From contig JACQWC010000192.1 in assembly GCA_016209635.1 (NCBI GenBank), forward strand, positions 1 through 40,315: a stretch of DNA of 40,315 nucleotides. The letters are read 5' to 3'. Both the position numbers and the translations under genes were made by a program. The DNA is from Candidatus Rokuibacteriota bacterium (GTDB lineage Bacteria; Methylomirabilota; Methylomirabilia; Rokubacteriales; CSP1-6). Below the pieces are notes generated by a model. The model worked only from the letters and a program-made list of their open reading frames with translations, was not told the DNA's origin and searched no databases. Positions 21,959-31,549 of this stretch are shown here, piece after piece (position 1 is the first letter of the stretch; each line of letters begins with the position of its first letter).

Positions 21959-22263
21959 CGCCGCTCCTCGCGGATCGCGCGGATGATCTCTGCCGTATCC
22001 CGGGCGCGCTGGTCTTCCGTGCGACGAATGGAGTCCCCCAAGTACTCGATCCCCTTGTTCAACCCCTCGGAGGCGCCGGCATGCCGTTCGATCACCGCGA
22101 TGAATCGCTCCTCGCGCTGATCCCGGCGCTCGTGGGCGTCGCGCAGCCCCTTCCGTTCGCGGAGGAAGTCCCGACGGTAAAAGAAGGCCCCGAGGATCAC
22201 CAGGAGCGCGGCGAACGCCCCGACCGGGCCGAATGCGCGCTCCAGCAGGAGCACGTCGGGCAT
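21955..22263 (-). CDS. Membrane-anchored coiled-coil protein
   Basis: 102 residues. ATG shares a base with the preceding stop (TGATG). One N-terminal span (VGAFAALLVILGAFFY, about 13-28) is followed by a long charged helix (RRDFLRERKGLRDAHERRDQ...). The layout resembles XhlA/hemolysin-type holin accessory proteins or an i-spanin. With the Rz-like gene below, the block has two proteins of this plan. Confidence 0.55.
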   Translation of the reverse strand: MPDVLLLERAFGPVGAFAALLVILGAFFYRRDFLRERKGLRDAHERRDQREERFIAVIERHAGASEGLNKGIEYLGDSIRRTEDQRARDTAEIIRAIREERR

Positions 22264-22646
22264 CAGACTCGCTCCACCGTCTTCGCGTGCTCCAGGAGGT
22301 CCAGCACGCGGCCCGCGCGCCGTGAATCGAGCGCCCTGAACACGACCTGCGTCGCCGCCGTCATCGCGTTGAAGCCCTGGTCAAGCACCCGCTCGACCGC
22401 CTGCTTGAGGACCTCGAAGTCCGCGTCCTCCAGCCGAACGTCGCCCCCTTCTGCTTTCAGTCGCCACCCTGGCAACTGGCCCTCGCCGCGCACGATCTTC
22501 TCCCCGATGCCTTCGAGCGTGTCGTAAACCTTGTTCGCCGAGCGGATCGCCTTCGCGCCCTGGAGATAGCGCTCGCCCACGGCGAAGGCCCCGTAGAGGT
22601 CCGCGAAGAGCTCCGCGTCGTCCGGTCCGAAGGTCAGGTGTCGCAT
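22263..22646 (-). CDS. Phage protein of unknown function after the tail fibre gene
   Basis: 127 residues, soluble, helical. It begins MRHLTFGPDDAELFADLYGAF, with a central ADFEVLKQAVERVLDQGF. No family recognised. It lies between the fibre and lysis genes. Confidence 0.6.
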   Translation of the reverse strand: MRHLTFGPDDAELFADLYGAFAVGERYLQGAKAIRSANKVYDTLEGIGEKIVRGEGQLPGWRLKAEGGDVRLEDADFEVLKQAVERVLDQGFNAMTAATQVVFRALDSRRAGRVLDLLEHAKTVERV

Positions 22647-22654
22647 GGTCCCTC

Positions 22655-24469
22655 CTACGCGCTCAGCCGATGCATCATGAATTCCGGGCTGTGGTTGCCG
22701 ACGCTCTCGACATTGAGGTTCCCGCCCGAATCCTGGTAGGCGATCAGCTCGACGTAGTCCGTCGCCGCGAGGTCATAGACGGTCGCGACCGCCAGTTCCG
22801 TCACGGCCGTCCCGCTGTTTGTCGGTTCCGTCGCTCGCGCGATGACCGTCACGCCGTTCAGCTGGATCGAGAGACGCCGCTGACCGGTCGCGTGTTCCTT
22901 GAATCGCGCGATACCCACGATGAGGTACTTCCCGGCGGTCTGGCAGGTCAACCGGCTGTTGTTCGTGACCGTATCGTGGATGCCATCGGTGTCATACCGC
23001 TCGGAGTTGAGCGCGAGCGCCGTCTCTGTGGCCGTCGTGATCGCTTGGTCCGCGTTATGATAGGCGCGGGCCGCGGAGACGATGCCGAGCTCGACCACGT
23101 CCCGCGCGTTGACCTTGAGCCCGTTCACATCGGCGCCGTTCGCGGCGTTCCGCCAGGCGAGCCAGCCGGCGTTGGCGAAACGGCCGAGGCCGGCGGAGGC
23201 AGGATTTGCGCCGATCGCCACGGCGGTCCCCAGATAGGCCGTCCGTGGACGCGTGGCACCGGCGGCCCCGAGGTCGTAGGTGTTGTCGAGATTGCCGATC
23301 AGATGGCCCGAGTCATTGATCAGCCACCGATACGTGTTGTTGGTGCGGAAGTAGATATTTGCCGCCCCGACTACATTGAGAATGAGGTTGTCGGTGCTCG
23401 TGGTGTTGATGTTGGCATTCCCGGTGCCGTCATTCGTGAATTCGAGATACTTCGGCCCCGTCGTCGTGCCGTAGACGCGCAACTTTTGCGCGGTCGTCCC
23501 GTTTTTCAGAGCCAGGATGGCCGCCGCGTCGCGGACAAGAATCACATCCAGGGCGCTCGCGACCGGCTCCCCGCTGGCCCAGCCGAGGAGGGCAGCCGCC
23601 GTTAAGCGGAAATCGCCGTCCTTGGTGAGCCGAGCGACCGCAATCCCGGCGCTCGTCTCCCACCGCTGGAGATCACCGGTCTGCGCCGCGGCCCCACGGA
23701 CCCCGAGTATTACGTCCGCCGCCACGAGCCCCTGGATGAGCTCGGTATAGCCCGTGATCTTCTTGTGGCCGCCGATCAGGCCGTCGAGGTCGCGGAGTGC
23801 AGTCGTGTAGACGCTCCAGAAATCGGCATCGCCCGCCGACATCTCGGGCAGCCCCAGGTTGGTCGTGAAGTCTTTCTCCACCACGTAGCTGGTCGGCGTG
23901 TCGAGCGGGAAGGTGGTCGTGCTCCCAGTCCACACGGCCGAGAGCTGGAACTCCGACGCGCTCGGCACCGCGCTGACGTTGTACCAGCTCGAATCCCCCA
24001 CGAACTTGAAGAGCTGGGCCGGCGTCGTGACGCTGATGTTCCCGGTGGTTACCCCGCCGCCGGAGAGCACGACGCGGTTCGTCGGATAGGTGGCCGTCGT
24101 GGGGATCGCGGCCCCGAGGGAGGCGTCGGCGACGTTGTCGCTCACGGTCGTATCGACGTTGTTGTTGATCGTGACCGCCAGGAAGTAACTGCCCTGGCCA
24201 GCCTTGGTCCGGTAGATCTCCCGCGCCGTCGTGCCTGCGGGGCCGAGCGGGATCGAGGACAGATCCACACGCTTGGCCGATCCCGCGATGGTCACCGTGT
24301 TTGAGGTCGTCCCGCCGAGCGTCTTCCCCCCAGCGGAATGCACGAAGACGACTTTCCAGGTATGCGCGCCGACGTCGACGTTGCCGCCGACGCCGCTGTC
24401 CGTCGCCACGCACGCGGGCGGGGGATCGGCCGAGAGGATCTTCGCGAGGCCCGTCTTGTACTGGCTCAT
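22655..24469 (-). CDS. Tail fibre or receptor-binding protein with C1q-like C-terminus
   Basis: 604 residues. The N-terminal 160 residues are beta-rich (TWKVVFVHSAGGKTLGG...NTVTIAG, AREIYRTKAGQGSYFLA), probably an attachment domain. The middle has a fibre-like region with short beta repeats (GDLQRWETSAGIAVARLTKDGDFRL, NINTTSTDNLILNVVG, YDLGAAGATRPRTAYLG). The last 130 residues resemble a C1q/TNF-like jelly roll (CQTAGKYLIVGIARFKEH ... VIARATEPTNSG ... DYVELIAYQDSGGNL), a common trimeric receptor-binding tip. ATG overlaps the tail hub stop (ATGA, 24466-24469). Confidence 0.75.
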   Translation of the reverse strand: MSQYKTGLAKILSADPPPACVATDSGVGGNVDVGAHTWKVVFVHSAGGKTLGGTTSNTVTIAGSAKRVDLSSIPLGPAGTTAREIYRTKAGQGSYFLAVTINNNVDTTVSDNVADASLGAAIPTTATYPTNRVVLSGGGVTTGNISVTTPAQLFKFVGDSSWYNVSAVPSASEFQLSAVWTGSTTTFPLDTPTSYVVEKDFTTNLGLPEMSAGDADFWSVYTTALRDLDGLIGGHKKITGYTELIQGLVAADVILGVRGAAAQTGDLQRWETSAGIAVARLTKDGDFRLTAAALLGWASGEPVASALDVILVRDAAAILALKNGTTAQKLRVYGTTTGPKYLEFTNDGTGNANINTTSTDNLILNVVGAANIYFRTNNTYRWLINDSGHLIGNLDNTYDLGAAGATRPRTAYLGTAVAIGANPASAGLGRFANAGWLAWRNAANGADVNGLKVNARDVVELGIVSAARAYHNADQAITTATETALALNSERYDTDGIHDTVTNNSRLTCQTAGKYLIVGIARFKEHATGQRRLSIQLNGVTVIARATEPTNSGTAVTELAVATVYDLAATDYVELIAYQDSGGNLNVESVGNHSPEFMMHRLSA

Positions 24470-27400
24470 GCGGTCGCCTTTACGACTTTCACGAGGTTGA
24501 GGGTATTCGTCGGATCGGTGGGCGGACTCGCGACCGCCTGGCGCCGCCGTGCCACATAGAGATCGTCACTGCGCGTGTCGAGCGCGGTTGCGAAATGCAA
24601 GACCGCGATCGCATCCGAGAGCAGCATCGAGGGCGGGACCAGCACGCCACCACTGAGATCGAGTTTCCCCAGGTACAGCTCGCGGCCATTCGCGCCCTGG
24701 ACGAGCGACGCGACGAGAGCGGCGAGCTCTTCCTTGGAATCGATCAACAGGCCCCCAGGACGAAAACGGCGTTGGGTCCCCGTCAGCGGGGCGGAAAAGA
24801 CTTTTTTCTTCGGCACGAGGACGACCCCCGCCGGGTCAATCTTGAGATACCATGTTTCCTCCCTCAGGATGCCCCCCGCCCCATCACCGACGCTGAGCGC
24901 GTAGAGCACGTGGACATTCCCGCTGGCATCGACGGCGACGCGCGGCGACCACACCGCCGTTCCGGAGGGCTCCCCAGTGTGGTCCACGATCAGGACGCCA
25001 TCTACCTGGATCGTGCCCGTGAGGCTCGTCCGGGTGTACCGGATCTTGATGCCATCGGCGCCCCAGACCAGATAGAGATTCGTGCCTCGCGCCGCGATCG
25101 CTGGCGCCACGACGGCCGTACCGAGGCCCGATCCAATCCAGAGAGTGGTGGGGGCCTGCTCCACGGCTCCGTCTTTGTCCAGCCGCGCGTACTGGACGAG
25201 ATCGTTCGGCCCGGTCGCTTCTTCCAGCACGATTTGGAGGTCTGTGCCGTCGAACGCGCAGGCGCAGTGATCAAACTTGCCGGTCCACTTGAGGGTGAGC
25301 GCGGTCACCACGACGCCGAAGAGACTCAACTGGCCGAATTGGATATCATCGTTCGCATCCGGGACGACGAGCATGATCTCGTTGTCCACCGTGTCCACCG
25401 CGAGGCCCCCGGAGAGCTGGCCATCCGACGCGCCAGCAAAGCCGGTATAGGCCGCGACGTCGTTCACCTGGCGATAGAGCGTGGCGTTGGGCACCCCGCT
25501 CGCCACCGCACTCGCGACCCCGGCGCCGAAGGCGTCATATGGCACGACTTTGATGTAGTACGTCGTCCCCGCCGTCAGATTCGGGAGCGCGATCTCGCGT
25601 GCGTCCTTCGTCGCCCGGGCCACGACCGTCGTCGGCGGGTTGACCGTGTCCGCCAGGACCTCGAAATGATCCAGGTCGGTCTCCGTCGACGAGAACGCAG
25701 ACCACCCGATCAGGAGTCCCTGGATCAACGGCGTGACCGTCGGCGTCACGGCGGCCATCGTCGGCGCGGGATTCGACACCGTGAGCGTGGCGGGCGCGGC
25801 GCTGAGCACGCCGGCGTTCGTCCGTGCAAAGACATTGATCGTGATCGTCCGAGCCCCCGAACTCCCGTTATCCTCGGTGTTCTCCTCCCAGGAGTAGAGC
25901 AGCCGATTGGACGCGCTCTCGATGATGCGCTTGATCACCCCGCCCACGAGGACGTGAATCACGTAGTCGTTGATCTGGTTCAAGCCGGTCCTCGCGGCTT
26001 GATTCAGCGATCCCTGCTTGACATAGAGGGTCTTCGTCCACGAAAACTTCACGTCGCGTCCAAGGAACTCCGTGGCGTTCTTGCCGCCGACGAGTTGCAA
26101 GCCGCCCGGCGTGGGCGGCGCGTTGATGCCGGATCCGCCCACCGGAATCGGCGGTCGCCGCGTCCAGGCGCCCGTGAAATTGACCGCCTGAATGTCGAGG
26201 AGACTCAGCTGGAGTCCGCCCTCAATCCCGAATCGGGGCGTGATCCCAACGATCTCGAACACCTCGTTCGTGATCCCGCGTTTGCCATTCACGAGGTTCG
26301 GGATCTGGGCGTGCGTTACCTTGATCTGGTCGGCCACCTCCCAGCGGTGCTTCCGGTAGAGCACATTGACGTTCAGAATGGGCGTGGGCTCGGAGAATCG
26401 CTGGAAGAGTTTCAGTGCTTTGTCGTCGATGATGGCGTCCGTCCCCGCATGCGAGCTTTTCAACCCCTTCGACTCGATCACGAACGCCGGCCGGATCCCG
26501 TACTTTTTTTGGGAGCTAGTGGCGTCGTATTGGACGGAGAGACCGAAAGCGCCGGGCGCTTCGGGGAGGTCCCAGTCATAGAAGATGATGACGCGGTTGA
26601 TGATCGTCGGATCGCCGGCCGCCCAGGACCAGGACTTGATATCGGCGCTCGTCAGCGTCTCGGTGACCGCGCCCGGGTCCGTGAGCGGCTTGTACCGCTT
26701 CACGCTGTACTTGCCATCTCCTCCGACGAACGGGTAGCAATTCAGCACCTTGAGGATTTCCGTCTCGATCCAGGTCTTCCCATCGATCGGCGCCTTCACC
26801 TCGAATTCCAGGTAGTCGCTCAGGAAGTCCGAGCCGCGGAGGGCTTCGATGCCCGCCACGTCCACCAGGGCCGCCGGCACGGCGAGGCCGTTGCCGACCC
26901 CGTAGGCGTCCCACGTCGCGTGGTTCGATCCTGGGACGTCGGTCGAGAGAAGGACCAGGAGCAGGATGCCGAGCGGATCGCCCCAGGGCTTGAAGGGCGC
27001 ATCCTCGGTCGCGGTGAGAAAGATGTCTTTGAGCAGCGACCGCTGGATGTCCTGCGCCTTGAGGACGACCGTCACGCCGTCGCCCGCGTAGTAGCGCTCG
27101 GCCACTTCGAGCTTCGCGTACCAGAGGCCGTTCGCCACGAGGGTCCCGTCGTACCCGAAGATCACCTGGACGCGCTGGCCCGGACGGATCTGCTCCCCAT
27201 TGGTGAGCGCGTCCTTGTCGAAGTGCTCGGCCGCCACGGTCCCGTCGACCCCGCGCGCCGAGACCTGAATGGTCTTCGCCCCGTTGTTCACCGAGGTGTA
27301 CCGCATGCGCTCGATGACGCCGGCGGTCGTGATCTCGATCGTGCCCGCGCGCGGGATCCCGTCCGGCGTCTCGTTGACGAGTACCGAGAACGGCGGCCCG

Positions 27401-27735
27401 GCGCCGGCCGCGATGCCGCCGTTCAGCGTCAGCGGTTGCGCCGAGAGGTACTGCATCATCTCGCCGTTCCTGTCGATCAGCTCGAAGATCATGGCCCCGA
27501 TCGTCAGCTGGCCGGCCCCCGGCACGACCGTCTGGGCGCCGCCGGAGAGCCGCGAGACGTAGGCCAGCGCCGGCGTCACCAGCCCGCCGGGATCGCGATT
27601 CACGAAGTCGCGGGCAAAGGGATACTCGGTGCTCTTGGCGTAGTCGGGGACGTGGAAGAAGCGGAGAAGGTAGACCGGACGGGTCGCGTACTTGGCGGCC
27701 TCGGTGTTGTAGGCGCCCGTCCCCCCGCGCGTCAT
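24466..27735 (-). CDS. Large tail-tip (hub) protein with fibronectin type III domain
   Basis: 1,089 residues from ATG 27735, one base after the preceding stop; the open frame extends upstream but that is shadow. The N-terminal 570 residues are baseplate-like (YLLRFFHVPDY near the start). A fibronectin-III-like domain lies near 650-740 (LLIGWSAFSSTETDLDHFEVLAD ... AGTTYYIKVVPYDAFG). The C-terminal part has repeated beta blades (EIMLVVPDANDDIQFGQLSLFG, NLYLVWGADGIKIRYTRTS, SGNVHVLYALSVGDG), suggesting a beta-propeller. Placed after tape measure and distal tail genes, it should form the tail tip that binds the host surface. Confidence 0.8.
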   Translation of the reverse strand: MTRGGTGAYNTEAAKYATRPVYLLRFFHVPDYAKSTEYPFARDFVNRDPGGLVTPALAYVSRLSGGAQTVVPGAGQLTIGAMIFELIDRNGEMMQYLSAQPLTLNGGIAAGAGPPFSVLVNETPDGIPRAGTIEITTAGVIERMRYTSVNNGAKTIQVSARGVDGTVAAEHFDKDALTNGEQIRPGQRVQVIFGYDGTLVANGLWYAKLEVAERYYAGDGVTVVLKAQDIQRSLLKDIFLTATEDAPFKPWGDPLGILLLVLLSTDVPGSNHATWDAYGVGNGLAVPAALVDVAGIEALRGSDFLSDYLEFEVKAPIDGKTWIETEILKVLNCYPFVGGDGKYSVKRYKPLTDPGAVTETLTSADIKSWSWAAGDPTIINRVIIFYDWDLPEAPGAFGLSVQYDATSSQKKYGIRPAFVIESKGLKSSHAGTDAIIDDKALKLFQRFSEPTPILNVNVLYRKHRWEVADQIKVTHAQIPNLVNGKRGITNEVFEIVGITPRFGIEGGLQLSLLDIQAVNFTGAWTRRPPIPVGGSGINAPPTPGGLQLVGGKNATEFLGRDVKFSWTKTLYVKQGSLNQAARTGLNQINDYVIHVLVGGVIKRIIESASNRLLYSWEENTEDNGSSGARTITINVFARTNAGVLSAAPATLTVSNPAPTMAAVTPTVTPLIQGLLIGWSAFSSTETDLDHFEVLADTVNPPTTVVARATKDAREIALPNLTAGTTYYIKVVPYDAFGAGVASAVASGVPNATLYRQVNDVAAYTGFAGASDGQLSGGLAVDTVDNEIMLVVPDANDDIQFGQLSLFGVVVTALTLKWTGKFDHCACAFDGTDLQIVLEEATGPNDLVQYARLDKDGAVEQAPTTLWIGSGLGTAVVAPAIAARGTNLYLVWGADGIKIRYTRTSLTGTIQVDGVLIVDHTGEPSGTAVWSPRVAVDASGNVHVLYALSVGDGAGGILREETWYLKIDPAGVVLVPKKKVFSAPLTGTQRRFRPGGLLIDSKEELAALVASLVQGANGRELYLGKLDLSGGVLVPPSMLLSDAIAVLHFATALDTRSDDLYVARRRQAVASPPTDPTNTLNLVKVVKATA

Positions 27736-27736
27736 C

Positions 27737-28159
27737 TCACACGCCCTGCCGGAAGGTGAGCACGGCCAGGTAGAGCGCCACGCTGAGTCCCGCGGACCGC
27801 GCGATCGCGGACTTCTCGATGACCAGCTCGGCCTTCGAGAAGTAGCTATTGAAGTTATCGTATTCCCACTGCCCGCCGCATGTGCCGAGGCGATCGAGCG
27901 TGAGGACACCCTGGAAACCCCGCGAGCCCCAATCGCGCCAGTAGGTCATGAGCGAGGTGGCGATCGCCGCGGTGAGGTGCTGCAGGGTCAGGGTCACGAG
28001 GACCTCGTTCCGCTCGTAGACCGTTTCCAGGACGCCGGAGAGCCCAACGTTTTGGCCCCGGATGGGGACTTCCTGGATCTCGATCTTCGTCGCCGGCTCG
28101 AAGTCGATCGTGATCGCGTTATAGACAAAGCGGACGTAGAAGTGCTTGTTGAGCGCCAT
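27737..28159 (-). CDS. Distal-tail-like or minor tail protein
   Basis: 140 residues, beta-rich (KHFYVRFVYNAITIDFEPATKIEIQEVPIRG ... NEVLVTLTLQHLTAAI). ATG one base after the tape-measure stop. Position between tape measure and hub gives the role; the sequence alone is not diagnostic. Confidence 0.6.
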   Translation of the reverse strand: MALNKHFYVRFVYNAITIDFEPATKIEIQEVPIRGQNVGLSGVLETVYERNEVLVTLTLQHLTAAIATSLMTYWRDWGSRGFQGVLTLDRLGTCGGQWEYDNFNSYFSKAELVIEKSAIARSAGLSVALYLAVLTFRQGV

Positions 28160-28160
28160 A

Positions 28161-30965
28161 TCACGGCGTCACGAGGCTCAGCTCGGCCGCCGGGTCGGGC
28201 ACGGGTTCGACCGGCGTCGGCGCCGGCGGCGCCGGGATCACGGGCGGCGGCGGCGTGTAGGTCCCGACCGTCACCACCGCCCCACCGCTGTCGTTGACGA
28301 TCAAGTTGAGGCCGGAGTCCTTGTCCACCTGGACGATCTTGGCGAGGATGGCCGCATAGACATCATCCGGGAGCCCCAGGACCGCGTTCGAGAGCACGGT
28401 GAGATCAACCCCCGCCGGGACCAGCCCGAGGCGCGTGTAGGGCAGGGTGGTCGTCTTCACCACGCCGCCGGTGAGCGCCGTCTGGTAGCCCACGAGGACC
28501 TGCGCCTCGGTCGCCACGATCGTGTCGATCGTCCCGAGCGCCGCCTCGAAGAGCGGCCCGAGCTGCGCGTTCCGGGCGAGCCATTCGACAAGCTCGCCGA
28601 TCGAGCCCATGCTCCCGAAGCTCTGGAACGCCTCGACCGGGACGCCGGCCGAGAGGAGCGCCGCCTGGACGGTCGCCGCATCGGCCTGGATCGTGGCGAG
28701 GTCGCCACTGGCCGCGATGTCCGCGTTGTGGCCGCCCGCGAGGACCTCGGCGCAGATGGCGAGCAACAGGCCGCCCACGGTGTTGCCGTTGACGGCGGTC
28801 ACCGTCGTGAGCTGGCTCGAGGCGGTGATCCCGGAGGCGACGAGGCTGTTGTAGACGGCGCTCGCGTCCGCGCTGCGTTCGTCGTCGGACTCGCCGCCCG
28901 CTTCCTTGCCGCCGAGGGCGCCGGCGCCAGCCCCAAGGGCTGCGCCCGCGACGAGGCCGACGACGGTGCCAACCCCCGGCACGACGCTGCCCAGAACGGC
29001 GCCCGAGATCGCGCCGCTCACGGCTCCGCCAGCCACGCTGCCGCTCTGGTAGGCGCCGTAGAGCGCCAGGACAAAGCCCGCACCAGCGGCGACCACACCG
29101 AGGGCCGAGACGCCAGCCGTTGCACCAAGCGGCACCGTCCCGCCGGTCAGGACATCTGCGGCGGAGGCAGCGGAGACGCCAGAGAGACCCGTCAATGAGA
29201 GCCCGGTGGCGCCACCGCCGGCAGCGGTGAACAGGCTCGCGTTGCTCGGTGACAATAGCTGGAGCAGGCCGGCGGCATCGACGACGCTCGGCCCCATCGC
29301 CGTCTGGACCACCTGGCCCGGCACGGCCCCCGCCGGCGCCAGCCCCACCGTCACCCCGCTGGACGTCAGCCCAGTGGCCGCGACCGGGATCGAGGGCGTC
29401 ATCCCGAGCCCGGCCAGGCTAAAAAAACTCGTCCCACCTCCGAGAGCCTGGCGGAGCTGGGCGGCGAGGGGCCCGAGCAGGAACTGGTTCGTCACCATCT
29501 GGCTCATGGAGCTGAGGAAGGACCGCGCGAACTCCTCGGGAAGCTTCTTGAGCTTGTCGAAGTCCCCGAAGAGCGGCGCGACGAACACCTCCGACACGGT
29601 GCGCGACATGTCGCCGAAAATCTCGCGCGTCGTCGTCCGCATCTGCGTCCCGAAGTCCGAGTAGTCCCGTTCCACGTCGTCGAGGCCCGCGAGGAATCCG
29701 GCCAACGGATCCGTCTGCTCAAGTTTCTGGCGCTCCCGAATCGCCCGCTCGATCTCCGCCTCGAGCTGGATGTTCTGTTTCTTCGCCTCGGCGATCTTCC
29801 GCGCCTCGTCGGTGGTCGCAGCGGCGATCGCCAGGTCCGCCTCGGCGAGGCGCAGCCCGTCGCGCTGGAGCGCGAGCATCGCTTCCAAGTCCTCGCGTTC
29901 GCTCCGTGAGAGCCCGGGGATGCGGCTCAAGATATCGACGCGCTGGAGATCGACCCCCAGGCGCTCCCGCGCCAGCCCGAGCGCCTCCTGGTCGGTCTTC
30001 TGGATCTCCTGGCGGGTCCGCTCGACGTCCGCGCCCCCGAGCATCGGGAGTCCCAGGCCCAGCTCTTCCAGGCCGCCCGGAATGGGCACCGAGCGCGCGA
30101 GCCGTTCCTGACGCTCCCGCTCGTCGGCCTTCGCGATCTCCTGGAGCGCGCGCTCGATATCCTCGGCGCCCAGCTGTGGGAGACCGACACCAAGTTGCTC
30201 CAGTCCGCCAGGGATGAAGACGGCGAGCCGGCGTTCGAGGGCGCGGGCTTCAGCTTCGGCCGCCAGGCGCCGGGCCTCGTCCTGCCGCGCCTGGAGCAGC
30301 TGACCCTCGGCCGCCTTCGTTGCCGCAACATCGGCTCCGAGAGCTTCGGTAAAAGTGAATGCGCGCAGCTCCGCCTCGGCCTGGAGCGCTCGTCCGATGG
30401 CCGCTTGCCGCTCCTTCTCAGTTTCGACGATTTGTCCCGCCCGCGCTCGCGGCATGAGCCCACCACCACGGCCGAGCTCTTGGCGCAGCCGTTCGAGTTT
30501 CTCGGTCAAGGTGGTGACGTCCTTCGCCGCCTGCGCTGCCGCCGCGCCGATTCGCGCGGGATCGGCGGAAGCCATGGCCTGATTGAACTCGAGCATCTCC
30601 TGCTTGTTCTTCTGCCAGGCGGTGAGCAACTGCCCGCCGACGATCCCGGCCAGTCCAGCTGCCGCAATGCCCAGGACCCCCATCCCGGAGCCCAAGAGCG
30701 CCGCACTCACGAGGACGCCCGTGATCTGCTGCGTCGTCTGTCCAAGAGCGGGCGAGAGCTCCGAGACGAGCGGGAGGGCCAGCCGACTGACCGAGCGCGC
30801 GGTCACGCCGATCGACGTATCCAGCCGGGCGAGATAGGCGGGCATCGCCTGGAGCGGCGCCGCCACGTTCGCCTGCACCGACCGCCCGAACTGGTCGAGG
30901 ATCGGCGAGGCTTGATCCGTGGCTCGGACCGCGACTGAGTAGACGAGGTCTTCGGTCACGGCCAT
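28161..30965 (-). CDS. Tail tape measure protein
   Basis: 934 residues. An N-terminal helical part is followed by hydrophobic stretches (about 85-125), a long charged coiled coil (about 150-440, rich in Glu/Arg/Gln), and a second hydrophobic, Gly/Ala-rich region (about 580-720: AGVSALGVVAAGAGFVLALYGAY, GAVSGAISGAVLGSVVPGVGTVVGLVAGAALGAGAG). This mixture is diagnostic for tape measure proteins, whose length sets the tail. By the usual rule of about 0.15 nm per residue, the tail would be near 140 nm. It is preceded by two chaperone genes as expected. Confidence 0.9.
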   Translation of the reverse strand: MAVTEDLVYSVAVRATDQASPILDQFGRSVQANVAAPLQAMPAYLARLDTSIGVTARSVSRLALPLVSELSPALGQTTQQITGVLVSAALLGSGMGVLGIAAAGLAGIVGGQLLTAWQKNKQEMLEFNQAMASADPARIGAAAAQAAKDVTTLTEKLERLRQELGRGGGLMPRARAGQIVETEKERQAAIGRALQAEAELRAFTFTEALGADVAATKAAEGQLLQARQDEARRLAAEAEARALERRLAVFIPGGLEQLGVGLPQLGAEDIERALQEIAKADERERQERLARSVPIPGGLEELGLGLPMLGGADVERTRQEIQKTDQEALGLARERLGVDLQRVDILSRIPGLSRSEREDLEAMLALQRDGLRLAEADLAIAAATTDEARKIAEAKKQNIQLEAEIERAIRERQKLEQTDPLAGFLAGLDDVERDYSDFGTQMRTTTREIFGDMSRTVSEVFVAPLFGDFDKLKKLPEEFARSFLSSMSQMVTNQFLLGPLAAQLRQALGGGTSFFSLAGLGMTPSIPVAATGLTSSGVTVGLAPAGAVPGQVVQTAMGPSVVDAAGLLQLLSPSNASLFTAAGGGATGLSLTGLSGVSAASAADVLTGGTVPLGATAGVSALGVVAAGAGFVLALYGAYQSGSVAGGAVSGAISGAVLGSVVPGVGTVVGLVAGAALGAGAGALGGKEAGGESDDERSADASAVYNSLVASGITASSQLTTVTAVNGNTVGGLLLAICAEVLAGGHNADIAASGDLATIQADAATVQAALLSAGVPVEAFQSFGSMGSIGELVEWLARNAQLGPLFEAALGTIDTIVATEAQVLVGYQTALTGGVVKTTTLPYTRLGLVPAGVDLTVLSNAVLGLPDDVYAAILAKIVQVDKDSGLNLIVNDSGGAVVTVGTYTPPPPVIPAPPAPTPVEPVPDPAAELSLVTP

Positions 30966-31549
30966 CAGTCGTCCCGGTGCCGGCGCGCCTCACGCTCCTG
31001 GAGCTTGTCGCTCAGGAGCACGCGCCAGCAGAAAATCCATTCGGAGATCGGCAGCTGCCAGAGGACTGAGGGGAGGGTCCGCGTCCGCTCCGCCATCATG
31101 CGGAGCGCCTGGCGGACGTTCTGCCCCGGCGTCTGCACGACAGCGCGCAGCACCCACGCGGCGATGGGCGGGGGATCGTCCTCCACCGATGGGGCTGGAG
31201 CCAGCTCGATCGGCATCGTCCGCTCGCCGACCAGCACGTCACGCTCCGTGAGCCAGCCGACCGTCCGGAGATAGGCGACCACGGCCTCATCGCGGGCCGG
31301 ACCCAGCCGATGCACCTGCTCGAGGGTGAGGCGGGGCTCGCAAACGGCCGCGACCAGCAGATGATCGAGCCACCGCTCCATCTGCTGCGCCGTCTCGCGC
31401 TGCCCCGCGGAGGTATCCCGCTCCCAGCAGTCGGCGAATGGCACGATATCGGGGAAGCCGTAGAAGAAGAGGCCCGCGGGGAGATCCCGCGCGATCAGCC
31501 CCCGGGGCGCGCCGGCGAGCGTGATCGGCAGGATGAAGTCACGCAGCAC
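30965..31549 (-). CDS. Second tail assembly chaperone-like protein (GT position)
   Basis: 194 residues from GTG 31549, overlapping the previous gene by 11 bases; AGAGG lies nine bases upstream. The sequence is soluble and helical with several Trp (WERDTSAGQRETAQQMERWLDHLLVAA, SEWIFCWRVLLSDKLQ). The stop shares a base with the tape-measure ATG (TGATG). Position fits the T part of G/GT chaperones; whether it is reached by frameshift or by its own GTG is open. Confidence 0.6.
   Translation of the reverse strand: MLRDFILPITLAGAPRGLIARDLPAGLFFYGFPDIVPFADCWERDTSAGQRETAQQMERWLDHLLVAAVCEPRLTLEQVHRLGPARDEAVVAYLRTVGWLTERDVLVGERTMPIELAPAPSVEDDPPPIAAWVLRAVVQTPGQNVRQALRMMAERTRTLPSVLWQLPISEWIFCWRVLLSDKLQEREARRHRDD

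Noticed and set aside
24301-27759. Plus-strand frame of 1,152 codons opposite the tail hub gene
   Set aside because: Arg/Asp/His-rich antisense shadow; the minus strand has clear tail-protein domains and overlapping gene junctions.
28161-30965. Tape measure gene as a membrane transporter because of its hydrophobic parts
   Set aside because: Length, coiled coil, position after two chaperone genes and before distal tail gene identify it as tape measure.
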